From: Deltaproteobacteria bacterium
GTDB lineage: Bacteria > Desulfobacterota > Desulfobacteria > Desulfobacterales > JAUVGT01
Assembly (NCBI GenBank): GCA_030593645.1
Contig: JAUVGT010000009.1
Location: forward strand, 1 to 26,675
DNA: 26,675 nt
Reading direction: 5' to 3'
Part shown: piece by piece, positions 1-6,990 of the stretch
How the letters are laid out: the number at the start of each line of letters is the position of its first letter
Position numbering within the stretch: position 1 is the first letter of the stretch
The notes under the pieces: generated by a model
The model's database searches: none
What the model was told of the DNA's origin: nothing
Seen by the model: only the letters and a program-made list of their open reading frames with translations
Program-made: the position numbers and the translations under genes

Positions 1-137
1 AAGTCCAACTTCTGCGTTGTGCTGCATTTCGCAATCATTCAACGTACGATAAGTACGCTTCATGATTACAAAATTTGCACGCCTTGAATTTGAACTTTTT
101 ACGAAACCGTCACATTCGGACTTTTTACGAGACCATC
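1..137 (+). repeat. MITE-like palindromic element, copy 1 (left end cut off by window)
   Basis: This is the same element as at 8698-8848, 16007-16167 and 17475-17635, missing its left terminus because the window begins inside it. It has an imperfect palindromic core centred on ACGTAC-gataa-GTACG, at about 53-58. Its right end carries two degenerate tandem copies of the terminal motif ACTTTTTACGARACCRTC. It lies 18 bp beyond the stop codon of the ECF ATPase gene (156-893, minus), so it is downstream of the nickel-transport operon. No ORF within it is credible as a gene. Confidence 0.85.
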
Positions 138-155
138 TTGATTTGGAGACCACTT

Positions 156-893
156 CTACTCGTTTTTATGCTTATGCGGCCTGCCGCCATACGGATGCGC
201 GTGGTAATGCTGATGGATATACATTTCAGCATCGGACAAAATCTTACCTCTATCCAGGGTGTATATTGAATCTGATATTTCTGACAGGAAATCGAATTCA
301 TGAGAAACGACGATATAGCTGATTTTTAAGCTCCTTAATATAGTGGTGATTCGCTCTTTTGTTTTTTCATCAAGGCCGGCACTGGGTTCATCTAAAAGAA
401 GGACTTCCGGCTCCATGGCCAGTATTGTTGCGAGAGCCACAAGTTTTTTCTCACCTCCCGATAATTTATACGTGATACGGTTTTCAAAGCCATTGAGACC
501 GATGAATTCGAGGGTTTTCCTTGAAATTTCAATGGCTTCCTCTTTTGTTTTTCCCAGGTTCAAGGGTCCGAAAGCAATATCCTCAAGCACGGTCGGATTA
601 AAAAGCTGATCATCTGAGTCCTGGAACAGCAGTCCGATACGCCGACGGACTTCCAAAAAATCCTTTTCGCGGGTAACCGGTTTTTCAAAAATTTCAATTT
701 TTCCTGATTCAGGCTTGATCAGTCCCATAATAATATGAAAGAAAGTGGTTTTTCCACTTCCGTTGGGTGCCATCATGCCGATCTTTTCATCCTGATAAAA
801 AGTAAAATCAAGCCGGTCAAGAATCGGCAGACGATCAGGATAAAAAAATGATACTTTATCAAGGTTTATAATTGTTTTTTTAGTTTTTATCAT
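156..893 (-). CDS. cbiO: ECF-type nickel/cobalt transporter ATPase (CbiO/NikO)
   Basis: This is the cytoplasmic ATPase of an energy-coupling-factor metal importer, hydrolysing ATP to drive Ni2+/Co2+ uptake through the CbiQ and CbiM membrane partners. In 245 residues I see a Walker A at 42-50 (APNGSGKTT, with Ala where Gly is usual), Q-loop Q91, ABC signature LSGGE at 144-148, Walker B ending LLDEP at 166-170 (catalytic E169) and switch H198. The C-terminal tail is rich in histidine (H227, H229, H231, H233, H240, H242), which suggests metal binding; this is inference. It is the last gene of the operon, 25 bp after cbiQ. The nearest SD-like GAGGA lies 13 nt before the ATG, rather far. The metal is inferred from the neighbours: the NikK/NikL-type partners favour nickel. 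Family assignment is firm; metal specificity is less so. Confidence 0.93.
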   Translation of the reverse strand: MIKTKKTIINLDKVSFFYPDRLPILDRLDFTFYQDEKIGMMAPNGSGKTTFFHIIMGLIKPESGKIEIFEKPVTREKDFLEVRRRIGLLFQDSDDQLFNPTVLEDIAFGPLNLGKTKEEAIEISRKTLEFIGLNGFENRITYKLSGGEKKLVALATILAMEPEVLLLDEPSAGLDEKTKERITTILRSLKISYIVVSHEFDFLSEISDSIYTLDRGKILSDAEMYIHQHYHAHPYGGRPHKHKNE

Positions 894-918
894 AAAGTAA
901 AAGTTGTCCTCATTCTTT

Positions 919-1689
919 TTAAAATTCGATCAGGTGACCCCATTCCAGGATACTTATAAAAATGATTATTAATATCATGAGAGCTGAAAAGACCCCGTTC
1001 CTTTTATGGGTTTGAAATTCATGAATACTGATAAATCTTCCATCGAACCCCCTGCACCGCATGGCCTGATACACCCTGTCGGCTCTTGACGAGGCACGGA
1101 CAAAGAGTATTCCGATAATATATGCAAATGTCCTGTATGTATGCATATTGGTGCCGGGCTTAAATCCCCTGATTTTTATTGCCCGCAATAATCGTCCATA
1201 TTCCTGCTCGATCACAGCGATATAGCGGATGGTAATCATAAACAGGTGAACCAGTTTTCCTGAAATTTTCAATCGGGACATGGCATGACCCAGTGTGGAT
1301 AGTGCCATTGTCGCGGTAAGAGCCATCAAAGCCATAAGTATTGATACTGATTTTAAAGTGATCCTGGCTGAAAGAAATACTCCCGGTTTCATCACGGAAA
1401 ATGGTCCGATTTTAAAGAGTTGTTCTCCTTCAAACGTAAGAGGTACGATAACCCAGATGAGGATTAGAAAACCAATGATGACAAAGAGTCTTTTCAGGAC
1501 CTCCTTTACGTTTAAGCCGGCCAAAAGTACCAGAGAAAATGAAAAGAAAAATCCGGCGATCAAGGTTTCAAACTGCTGGGAAATTGCTAAAATAATGGTA
1601 AACACTGCCGCAGAGATTACTTTAATCCTCGGATCTATCCTGTGGATTACGGAACTGCCTGATGCAAAATGTTCATTGATTAGGGTCAT
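919..1689 (-). CDS. cbiQ: ECF transporter transmembrane (T) component CbiQ/NikQ
   Basis: This is the inner-membrane coupling subunit that links the CbiO ATPase to the substrate-binding CbiM. The 256-residue protein has several hydrophobic segments (about 24-60, 63-83, 105-130, 185-200 and 235-255). It also has the cytoplasmic coupling-helix signatures of T components: an Arg-Gly motif in IKIRGFKPGT (about 170-180) and a second in MRCRGFDGR (about 208-216). Both are known to dock into the ATPase groove. The start ATG overlaps the upstream nikL-like stop in an ATGA, indicating translational coupling. Family length is typical (about 230-270). Nickel versus cobalt cannot be decided from this subunit alone. 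Confidence 0.92.
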   Translation of the reverse strand: MTLINEHFASGSSVIHRIDPRIKVISAAVFTIILAISQQFETLIAGFFFSFSLVLLAGLNVKEVLKRLFVIIGFLILIWVIVPLTFEGEQLFKIGPFSVMKPGVFLSARITLKSVSILMALMALTATMALSTLGHAMSRLKISGKLVHLFMITIRYIAVIEQEYGRLLRAIKIRGFKPGTNMHTYRTFAYIIGILFVRASSRADRVYQAMRCRGFDGRFISIHEFQTHKRNGVFSALMILIIIFISILEWGHLIEF

Positions 1690-2315
1690 GAATTTTTACT
1701 TTTCCGCCTGTAATTAAAATACGCGCCAGTTCCAACCAGGCCGATGATATACCCGATCCCTCCGATAATATCTGTTATTGAAGGACCCGGGATAAGTGAT
1801 TCGGCCAGCATTTTTCTGATGGGTTTCAATTTCCGGTCCAGGCTTTGGTCAACAATATCCTGCACATCTTTGGCAGACACACAGGGTTCCTGCTTTGAGC
1901 GTGTTGTGTCATCACTGGTGGAGTAATTTGCCGTGTTTCCGGCCTTTTTTTTTACCAGGGTATGACCTGCCTGAGCAGGATGCTGATTAAGTTCTTCCAT
2001 TTCCTGCTTTTGAATGATCCACTCTGCCCTGTGGCCCTGCCCCGCGTTAAGAATGATTCTTAAATCTGTTTTTTTCGGGATTTTAAAAAAGAACTCACCA
2101 TTGTCATCTGTTTTTCCCGTCAGAAGTATATTCCCTTTCGGGTCATACACTTCGATTTTTCCCTGCCTGACCTTTTTACCACCGGCCAGTTTACTTTCAC
2201 AATAGACCGTATCACCTTCAACATAGGCAAATACAATCACTTTATGCGCATATGCGAAACGACCTGCCAACAGGCATAGCAGGACCATGCCGACTATATA
2301 ATTGGGTTTAAACAT
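1686..2315 (-). CDS. NikL-like accessory component of the nickel ECF transporter
   Basis: This is an envelope protein of 209 residues from the ATG at 2315, which is preferred over the in-frame GTG at 2321 because GAGG sits 5 nt upstream of it. It has an N-terminal signal or anchor segment ending around FAYAHK. A small beta-sandwich of the carboxypeptidase-regulatory type follows (KIEVYDPKGNILLTGKTDDNGEF region). Then comes a polar linker and a C-terminal membrane helix (IIGGIGYIIGLVGTGAYF) with a basic cytoplasmic end. That architecture, between cbiM and cbiQ, matches the NikL/CbiL accessory proteins of NikKLMQO-type nickel transporters. The residue right after the predicted signal is His-Lys, and an N-terminal His may contact metal (inference). 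The gene lies 24 bp after cbiM and overlaps cbiQ by 4 bp. Confidence 0.7.
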   Translation of the reverse strand: MFKPNYIVGMVLLCLLAGRFAYAHKVIVFAYVEGDTVYCESKLAGGKKVRQGKIEVYDPKGNILLTGKTDDNGEFFFKIPKKTDLRIILNAGQGHRAEWIIQKQEMEELNQHPAQAGHTLVKKKAGNTANYSTSDDTTRSKQEPCVSAKDVQDIVDQSLDRKLKPIRKMLAESLIPGPSITDIIGGIGYIIGLVGTGAYFNYRRKSKNS

Positions 2316-2339
2316 GATCACCTCTAATCCGATTGATTT

Positions 2340-2936
2340 TTATTTTATAAAAATTTCGGGCTGTACCTTTTTTAAAAAAGATATGCAGAAAACTGTAATC
2401 AGACCTTCCAGCACCATGACCAGGACATGTGAAGCGGCTGTAATTGTAGCTGTTTCCAGAAAGTTTTTTTCAGTGAAAAATAGCGCGAACCAGAGAAAAC
2501 CAACACCCAGAAGAACCCCAAAGAATCCGCATGCAAAAGAGGCTATCGTATCAAATGGTTTTTTTTTATGTATCAAAGGGCAAAAAATGTAATAGCAGAT
2601 TACCGCCGGACCCGCCATGATCATTGTATTGACACCGATTGTTGTCACCCCGCCATATTGAAAGAGTATACTCTGCAGAAACAACGCCACAAGTATGACA
2701 GGAAAAGCTCCCCAACCCAGCAAGAGTCCCACGATTCCGTTCATGATCAGATGGACACTCGATGGACCAAACGGAATGTGGACCAGTGATACCACGAAAA
2801 ATGAGGCGGATAATATGCCTGCCCGGGCAATTTGATCGTAATCCAGTTTTTTAAGACCGATTGCGGTCCCGGCAGCGGCAAGGACACCGCCGGAAATCAA
2901 AACAGGTCCTGACAGTACGCCTTCGGAAATATGCAT
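2340..2936 (-). CDS. cbiM: ECF substrate-binding membrane protein CbiM/NikM
   Basis: This is the S component that binds Ni2+ or Co2+ in the inner membrane. It is 198 residues with about six hydrophobic segments. The protein begins Met-His (MHISEG); in the NikM/CbiM family the free N-terminus and His2 ligate the metal. The motif GPSSVHLIMNG supplies H62, the expected equivalent of the third histidine ligand. Absence of a signal peptide is therefore expected and fixes the start: the ATG at 2936 must be used for the metal site to form. An SD AAGGA lies about 5 nt upstream. A separate gene for the small NikN/CbiN partner is absent, and the NikL/NikK-like proteins probably replace it. Confidence 0.92.
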   Translation of the reverse strand: MHISEGVLSGPVLISGGVLAAAGTAIGLKKLDYDQIARAGILSASFFVVSLVHIPFGPSSVHLIMNGIVGLLLGWGAFPVILVALFLQSILFQYGGVTTIGVNTMIMAGPAVICYYIFCPLIHKKKPFDTIASFACGFFGVLLGVGFLWFALFFTEKNFLETATITAASHVLVMVLEGLITVFCISFLKKVQPEIFIK

Positions 2937-2998
2937 AAGTGTCCTTTCATTATATTAGATGGCAGTAGGCTCGTTGGTTTACAGCTCTTTATTTTATC

Positions 2999-3026
2999 AA
3001 ATAAAACCTGGTCCTTTGGGCCAGGT
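2999..3026 (-). terminator. Hairpin plus T-rich tail between the NikK-like gene and cbiM
   Basis: On the minus strand a 9-bp stem (ACCTGGCCC / GGACCAGGT, one G-U) closes an AAA loop and is followed by TTTTATTT. This is an intrinsic-terminator shape, placed 127 bp after the NikK-like gene and 62 bp before cbiM. It could terminate part of the transcripts so that the periplasmic first gene is made in excess of the membrane complex. Alternatively it could be fully read through. No other promoter for cbiM was obvious. Confidence 0.55.
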
Positions 3027-3057
3027 CAGAGATAAATGGCTCTGCCTAAGAAATAAA

Positions 3058-3150
3058 TCAAAGTGCCTAAGGTGAGCTAAAGTGCACTAAAGTTCCGTCG
3101 CCGCTAAAGCTATGGCGGACAAGTCAAAGCCGGGCCCTTTGGACCCGGAT
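3058..3150. repeat. Intergenic decamer tandem repeat and two palindromes
   Basis: The 216-bp gap between the NikK-like gene and cbiM contains four degenerate 10-bp units at 3058-3096 (consensus CTAAAGTGCA; variants CAAAGTGC, CTAAGGTGAG, CTAAAGTTCC). A short bulged palindrome follows (3097-3120, GTCGCC...GGCGGAC). A GC-rich hairpin at about 3129-3148 comes next (minus: CCGGGTCC-AAA-GGGCCCGG), only a few bases beyond the NikK-like stop. That hairpin resembles the one at 3006-3026 in layout but has no T-run. I see no small ORF here. The palindromic parts look like dispersed intergenic repeats, but I cannot confirm other genomic copies from this window. Confidence 0.6.
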
Positions 3151-3152
3151 TT

Positions 3153-3926
3153 TTACTTCCACTGATGAAACCTGATCCATATCACCCCACCCAGCTCCAC
3201 ATCTTTGTCCTGACCGTCTTTTTTTAACTTATAACCGGCCGTATTCAGTGCCGCAAACCCCCACCATCCTTCTTTAGGGGCTGCGTATGTGAAAACGCCG
3301 TTTTGGTCCGCCTTTATTGTTTGTGTGACCATGTAATCGGTCGGGGCTTTTGACCTGCCGTCCTTGTTATAGTATTCAACTTCAACTTCGGCAAAAGAGA
3401 CCGGTTTTTGGTTCAGTTTCACAATACCCTGGAACACATTCCCGGCGTAAAGGCCAAATGGTTTGGCAAGCGGTACAATTTCGGTTTTAAGACCGATTTC
3501 CCTGTCCCAGCCTTCATCATCACCAAAGGCGGTGATCACAGTTTTTGTATAGTGGATAATGAAACAGTTTTCAGTCGGTTCCCAGTAGGGTTCAGGTTCC
3601 ATATGGAATATATAGATACCCGGTCTTTTGATCCGGTAGTCAAGCGTCCATGCTGTATGCCCTATGATGCTGGTTTTTTTTATAACAGCTGTAAGATTCT
3701 GTTTTTTACCATTTATGATCACTTCAAATAATCTGGGTTTGACAAGTTCCATCCCGACGTTTTCAAAAGGATGTGAGAAAGACAGGTTCAGTTTTACATT
3801 CCTGTTTTCATTTTGCATGACCATAGAATCGGAAGGGATTAGCATGCCAAAATGTGCACCGGCAGGAATCGAAAACACTAAAGACAGCAGTATTGAAAAC
3901 GCGACGAATAATATTCTTTTTTTCAT
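3153..3926 (-). CDS. Periplasmic DUF4198-family nickel-uptake protein (NikK-like)
   Basis: This is a secreted 257-residue protein with a clear signal peptide (KK then a hydrophobic run, cleavage near PAGA-HFGML). Cleavage would leave a mature N-terminus beginning with His. The remainder is beta-rich and matches the DUF4198 pattern: YRIKRPGIYIFHMEPEPYWEPTE in the middle, then a second sandwich with the motif FAEVEVEYYN and the ending GGVIWIRFHQW. DUF4198 proteins accompany nickel ECF transporters as NikK, probably presenting metal at the outer face of the membrane complex; that role is inferred from context. It is the first gene of the operon with a strong SD GGAGG about 6 nt before the ATG. 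A terminator-like hairpin stands immediately upstream, so expression is probably controlled in the leader. Confidence 0.72.
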   Translation of the reverse strand: MKKRILFVAFSILLSLVFSIPAGAHFGMLIPSDSMVMQNENRNVKLNLSFSHPFENVGMELVKPRLFEVIINGKKQNLTAVIKKTSIIGHTAWTLDYRIKRPGIYIFHMEPEPYWEPTENCFIIHYTKTVITAFGDDEGWDREIGLKTEIVPLAKPFGLYAGNVFQGIVKLNQKPVSFAEVEVEYYNKDGRSKAPTDYMVTQTIKADQNGVFTYAAPKEGWWGFAALNTAGYKLKKDGQDKDVELGGVIWIRFHQWK

Positions 3927-3944
3927 GTCTGACCTCCAAAAATC

Positions 3945-3997
3945 AAAAAAAAACCACGAAAATTCTGTATCTTCATGATACGAATTACCTTCGTGGT
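3945..3997 (-). promoter_or_regulatory. Leader attenuator: long hairpin plus nine-T run before the NikK-like gene
   Basis: On the minus strand a long imperfect stem (ACCACGAA...TTCGTGGT at the base, GTATC-atgaa-GATAC at the tip, 3953-3997) is followed by nine consecutive T (3945-3953). The SD and ATG of the NikK-like gene come next. This is a textbook intrinsic-terminator layout placed inside a 5' leader, so transcription of the nickel operon may be attenuated. The ligand is unknown; I did not recognise a NiCo or cobalamin riboswitch consensus. An alternative is termination of readthrough from upstream on the minus strand, but the only upstream gene (argS) is on the other strand. Confidence 0.6.
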
Positions 3998-4053
3998 AAA
4001 TGTTTGCACTATTTATTTGATTTAAAATCAGACTTCTGCCTGATGTTGAAAAC

Positions 4054-4082
4054 TAATTATCGGAAAAGACAGCGTGTGTCAA
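4054..4082 (-). promoter_or_regulatory. Candidate sigma-70 promoter for the nickel ECF operon
   Basis: The minus strand shows TTGACA (4077-4082), a 17-nt spacer and TAATTA (4054-4059); GATAAT with a 15-nt spacer overlaps it. A transcript from here would have a leader of roughly 120 nt that includes the attenuator hairpin at 3945-3997. A small inverted repeat (ATCAG...CTGAT) lies between promoter and attenuator and could take part in alternative folding. Confidence 0.5.
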
Positions 4083-4155
4083 TGAAATTTATATTTTGTT
4101 GATAAAAATACGATTGGATCGTTTGCAATTGCAATAGAACCACTTCTAAAGATTC

Positions 4156-4184
4156 TTGACTAAAAACTCAAAAGACCATACATA
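4156..4184 (+). promoter_or_regulatory. Candidate sigma-70 promoter for argS
   Basis: TTGACT (4156-4161), a 17-nt spacer and TACATA (4179-4184) lie 45 bp upstream of the argS start codon. The element is divergent from the nickel operon promoter, with about 75 bp between the two -35 boxes. Confidence 0.45.
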
Positions 4185-4229
4185 TTACCTGCCATTATTT
4201 GAATGAATGAAAAGGAAAACATGAAATAG

Positions 4230-5894
4230 ATGAAACAGAAACTGAAAAAACTGATATGGGATGCCGTGAAAACTGCTTATGAAGACAACGCATTGCCATC
4301 ATCAGAGTTTCCTGATGTGGAAATTGAAGAGCCGAAAGTTGAAAAACACGGTGATTTTTCGACAAATATTGCCATGAAAATGGCATCGATCCAGAAGATG
4401 AGTCCCAGAAAGATATCTGAGATTATCATTGATCATATCAGTGACCCGGACAACTTATTATCCGGGACGGATATTGCCGGACCCGGATTTATCAACTTTT
4501 TTATCAATGAATCATCGTGGCACCCTGTTTTACGGCAGATACATGAAGCCGGAAATGAATTCGGCGCATCAGACATCGGCAGGGGGAAAAGGATACAGGT
4601 GGAATTCGTCAGCTCAAACCCCACAGGACCGCTTCATGTGGGCCATGGGCGGGGTGCTTCTGTGGGTGACAGTACCGCCAATATCCTTTCCTTTTGTGGG
4701 TATGATGTGCAGAAAGAATACTACATCAATGATTCAGGCCGTCAGATTCATACACTGGGTCAGTCGGTACTTTTTCGATACAGGGAACAGTTGGGAGAAG
4801 ATGTTGAGTTTCCTGAAGAGTGTTATCAGGGAGATTATATCCGGGAACTTGCCGAAGAAGTTCGGCAACGGGAAGGGGATGCCCTCATGTCTTCCGGTGA
4901 AGAGGCAGCCATTGAGTATTGCGCGCGATATGCGTCCAAAAAAATAATCGAGGGCATCAAAATAGACCTTGATTCCTTTGGTGTTCGATTCAACAGGTGG
5001 TTCAGTGAGCAGAGCCTGTATGATTCGGGTAAAGTGGATGCGGATATCAAAGAGCTGCAGGATAAGGGAATGATCTACAAAGAGGACGGGGCGCTCTGGT
5101 TTAAAACAACTGAATATGGAGATGAAAAGGACCGGGTGGTGGTTCGAAATAACGGGCAGACCACATATTTTGCTTCTGATATTGCTTATCACAAGGATAA
5201 ATATGACCGGGGATATGAAAAGGTGATTGATGTCTGGGGAGCCGACCACCATGGCTACATCCCCCGGATGACAGCCGCAATCGAAGCTTCAGGGCGAAAA
5301 AAGGACCAGTTCCATGTTATTCTTGTGCAGCTTGTGAACCTGCTTCGCGACGGTGAGCCAGTGGCCATGTCCACACGGGCCGGTGAGTTTGTAACCCTTG
5401 ATGATGTCATCAGGGAGGTCGGGAAAGATGCCGCGAGATTTATTTTCCTGACGCGGCACCATGAAAGTCCACTTGATTTTGATCTTGAGCTGGCGCGGAA
5501 AAAAACCAATGATAATCCTGTTTATTACGTACAATATGTGCATGCGCGGATATCGAGTATTATTAAAAAAGCAGGTGAAAGGGGTATCAATCATATTGCC
5601 TGGGATGATCAGGGAGTGGCCATGCTTAGGGAACCCGAAGAAATTCGATTAATTAAAAATATGGCGCGTTATCCTGAAGTTGTACGAAACAGCGCAGAGT
5701 TTATGGAACCGCATCGAATTACTTTTTTTCTCAGGAATCTTGCGTCCGCCTTTCATACTTATTATAATAAGCATCGTGTTTTGGAAGATGACGAGGTTTT
5801 ATGTCGGGGACGGCTGTACCTGATTCTTACCATCAAAAATGTGATTCATAATGGCTTAACTTTACTGGGTGTATCAGCGCCGGAAAAGATGTAG
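4230..5894 (+). CDS. argS: Arginyl-tRNA synthetase
   Basis: This class I aminoacyl-tRNA synthetase charges tRNA-Arg with arginine in the cytoplasm. The 554-residue protein (typical 550-590) has the N-terminal Add-1 domain (about 1-110). The HIGH-type motif HVGHG is at 136-140 within FVSSNPTGPLHVGHGRG. The conserved DVWGADHHGYIPRM segment follows, then the degenerate KMSKS equivalent MSTRAG from residue 380. The C-terminal DALR anticodon-binding domain runs from about 435 to the end. The SD-like AAAGGA precedes a three-codon ORF (ATG AAA TAG, 4221-4229) that abuts the argS ATG. argS translation may therefore depend on reinitiation or direct ribosome shift. The gene heads a plus-strand cluster with the SPOR protein, gatC and gatA. 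Confidence 0.97.
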   Translation: MKQKLKKLIWDAVKTAYEDNALPSSEFPDVEIEEPKVEKHGDFSTNIAMKMASIQKMSPRKISEIIIDHISDPDNLLSGTDIAGPGFINFFINESSWHPVLRQIHEAGNEFGASDIGRGKRIQVEFVSSNPTGPLHVGHGRGASVGDSTANILSFCGYDVQKEYYINDSGRQIHTLGQSVLFRYREQLGEDVEFPEECYQGDYIRELAEEVRQREGDALMSSGEEAAIEYCARYASKKIIEGIKIDLDSFGVRFNRWFSEQSLYDSGKVDADIKELQDKGMIYKEDGALWFKTTEYGDEKDRVVVRNNGQTTYFASDIAYHKDKYDRGYEKVIDVWGADHHGYIPRMTAAIEASGRKKDQFHVILVQLVNLLRDGEPVAMSTRAGEFVTLDDVIREVGKDAARFIFLTRHHESPLDFDLELARKKTNDNPVYYVQYVHARISSIIKKAGERGINHIAWDDQGVAMLREPEEIRLIKNMARYPEVVRNSAEFMEPHRITFFLRNLASAFHTYYNKHRVLEDDEVLCRGRLYLILTIKNVIHNGLTLLGVSAPEKM

Positions 5895-5961
5895 AATTGG
5901 TTTCAAAACCATCCCTTGAGCTCAATTTTTGCGTTGGAGTAAAAATTATAATCCTCGAAAT

Positions 5962-6633
5962 ATGTCATCAACGGTAGTTGGAATGGGAATGAATCAATCA
6001 ACGGTATCAAAGAATGAGTTATTCAACCGTTATTTTCGTAAACGTATTGCAGGCTGGCTGGTTTTAATATTTTTTGTATCTGTCTGGATGTTTATTCTTG
6101 GAATACTGGTTGGAAGGGGAACCCTCCCGGTTTTTTTTAAAACTGATAAACTTCAAAATGAACTGAATGCCCTTAAGGAAGCTGAAATCCGGAAGGAAAA
6201 GGGCCGTGTTAAAATAGGTTCCGGTTCACAAGGGAAGAAAACGGATCTTAAGTTTTATGAAGAGTTAAAAGAGACAGACAATCAAAAGAAGAGATCCGTC
6301 AGGAAGACAAAAAAACCATCGGTAGGCAGCCCGAAAATAAAAAAAACGGATCGCGGGAAGCAGGATGTAAAAAAATCGGATCAATTCGCGACGAAAAGAT
6401 TTACCATACAGGTCGCCTCATTTCGGGATCTAAAAGATGCGAAAAAGATGGTATACACGCTCAACAAAAAGGGATATTCCGCTTACAGAATGATGGGTAA
6501 AATACCGGAAAAAGGTATCTGGTACAGGGTAAGAATAGGAAATTTTGATAGCTGGGAGCAGGCAGACCAGGCATTAATGAAATTAAGAACGGATAATTTC
6601 AGTGGATTTATCGTGAATCGTAAAGGAGAATGA
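5962..6633 (+). CDS. Membrane-anchored SPOR-domain protein
   Basis: This is a bitopic inner-membrane protein with a C-terminal SPOR domain, a fold that binds peptidoglycan stripped of stem peptides at the division septum. From ATG 5962 it is 223 residues. A short cytoplasmic N-terminus is followed by one membrane helix (about 32-53, GWLVLIFFVSVWMFILGILV). A long Lys-rich, probably disordered periplasmic linker comes next. The SPOR domain occupies about 145-220 (RFTIQVASFRDLKDAKKMVYTL through WYRVRIGNF). A TTG at 5929 would extend it by 11 residues. Neither start has a well-placed SD, so the N-terminus is uncertain. It sits 67 bp after argS, and its stop is one base before the gatC start, suggesting one operon. 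A FtsN/DedD-like role in division or envelope upkeep is inference. Confidence 0.85.
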   Translation: MSSTVVGMGMNQSTVSKNELFNRYFRKRIAGWLVLIFFVSVWMFILGILVGRGTLPVFFKTDKLQNELNALKEAEIRKEKGRVKIGSGSQGKKTDLKFYEELKETDNQKKRSVRKTKKPSVGSPKIKKTDRGKQDVKKSDQFATKRFTIQVASFRDLKDAKKMVYTLNKKGYSAYRMMGKIPEKGIWYRVRIGNFDSWEQADQALMKLRTDNFSGFIVNRKGE

Positions 6634-6634
6634 T

Positions 6635-6922
6635 GTGAAGATAACAAGGGAAGATATTGTACATGTTGCTGATCTTGCCCGTTTGGATTTGAATGAAGAT
6701 GCGATTAAGAAGTTTTCCGATCAGATTGGTATGATCCTGGAATATGTTGAAAAGCTGAATCAGGTGAATACCGAGGGGGTTTCTCCGACAACTCATGCGA
6801 TTTTACTGACCAATGCGTTTCGGGAAGATGAGGAACATCAGCATATTGATATAGAGGACGCTTTAACGAACGCGCCTGAAAAAGAGGATGGTCAATTTAT
6901 CGTCCCAAAGATCGTTAAGTGA
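6635..6922 (+). CDS. gatC: Asp/Glu-tRNA amidotransferase subunit C
   Basis: This is the small stabilising subunit of GatCAB, which converts Glu-tRNA(Gln), and often Asp-tRNA(Asn), to the amide form. The 95-residue protein matches family length and has the signature opening ITREDIVHVADLARLDLNEDAI. The LNQVNTEGVSPTTHAI segment that wraps around GatA is present, and it ends in the usual QFIVPKIV. The start is GTG at 6635, supported by AAAGGAG about 7 nt upstream. It begins one base after the SPOR protein stop and is followed 68 bp later by gatA. Confidence 0.95.
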   Translation: MKITREDIVHVADLARLDLNEDAIKKFSDQIGMILEYVEKLNQVNTEGVSPTTHAILLTNAFREDEEHQHIDIEDALTNAPEKEDGQFIVPKIVK

Positions 6923-6990
6923 TCATATCATACAGTCACCGTGGCGTATCGTACTTCAATTTAAATTGAAATAATTGCAGGAATTTTAAT

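Noticed and set aside
62..322. Short plus-strand ORFs beginning in MITE copy 1 and running into the cbiO gene
   Set aside because: They arise from the repeat plus the antisense of a well-supported gene and have no SD or family resemblance.
3961..3985. GTATC-ttcat-GATAC palindrome as a NikR operator
   Set aside because: It is the tip of the leader hairpin and lacks the long-spaced half-sites expected of NikR.
4734..5252. 172-residue ORF antisense to argS
   Set aside because: It is a shadow frame of a strongly conserved gene, with no SD and no recognisable domains.
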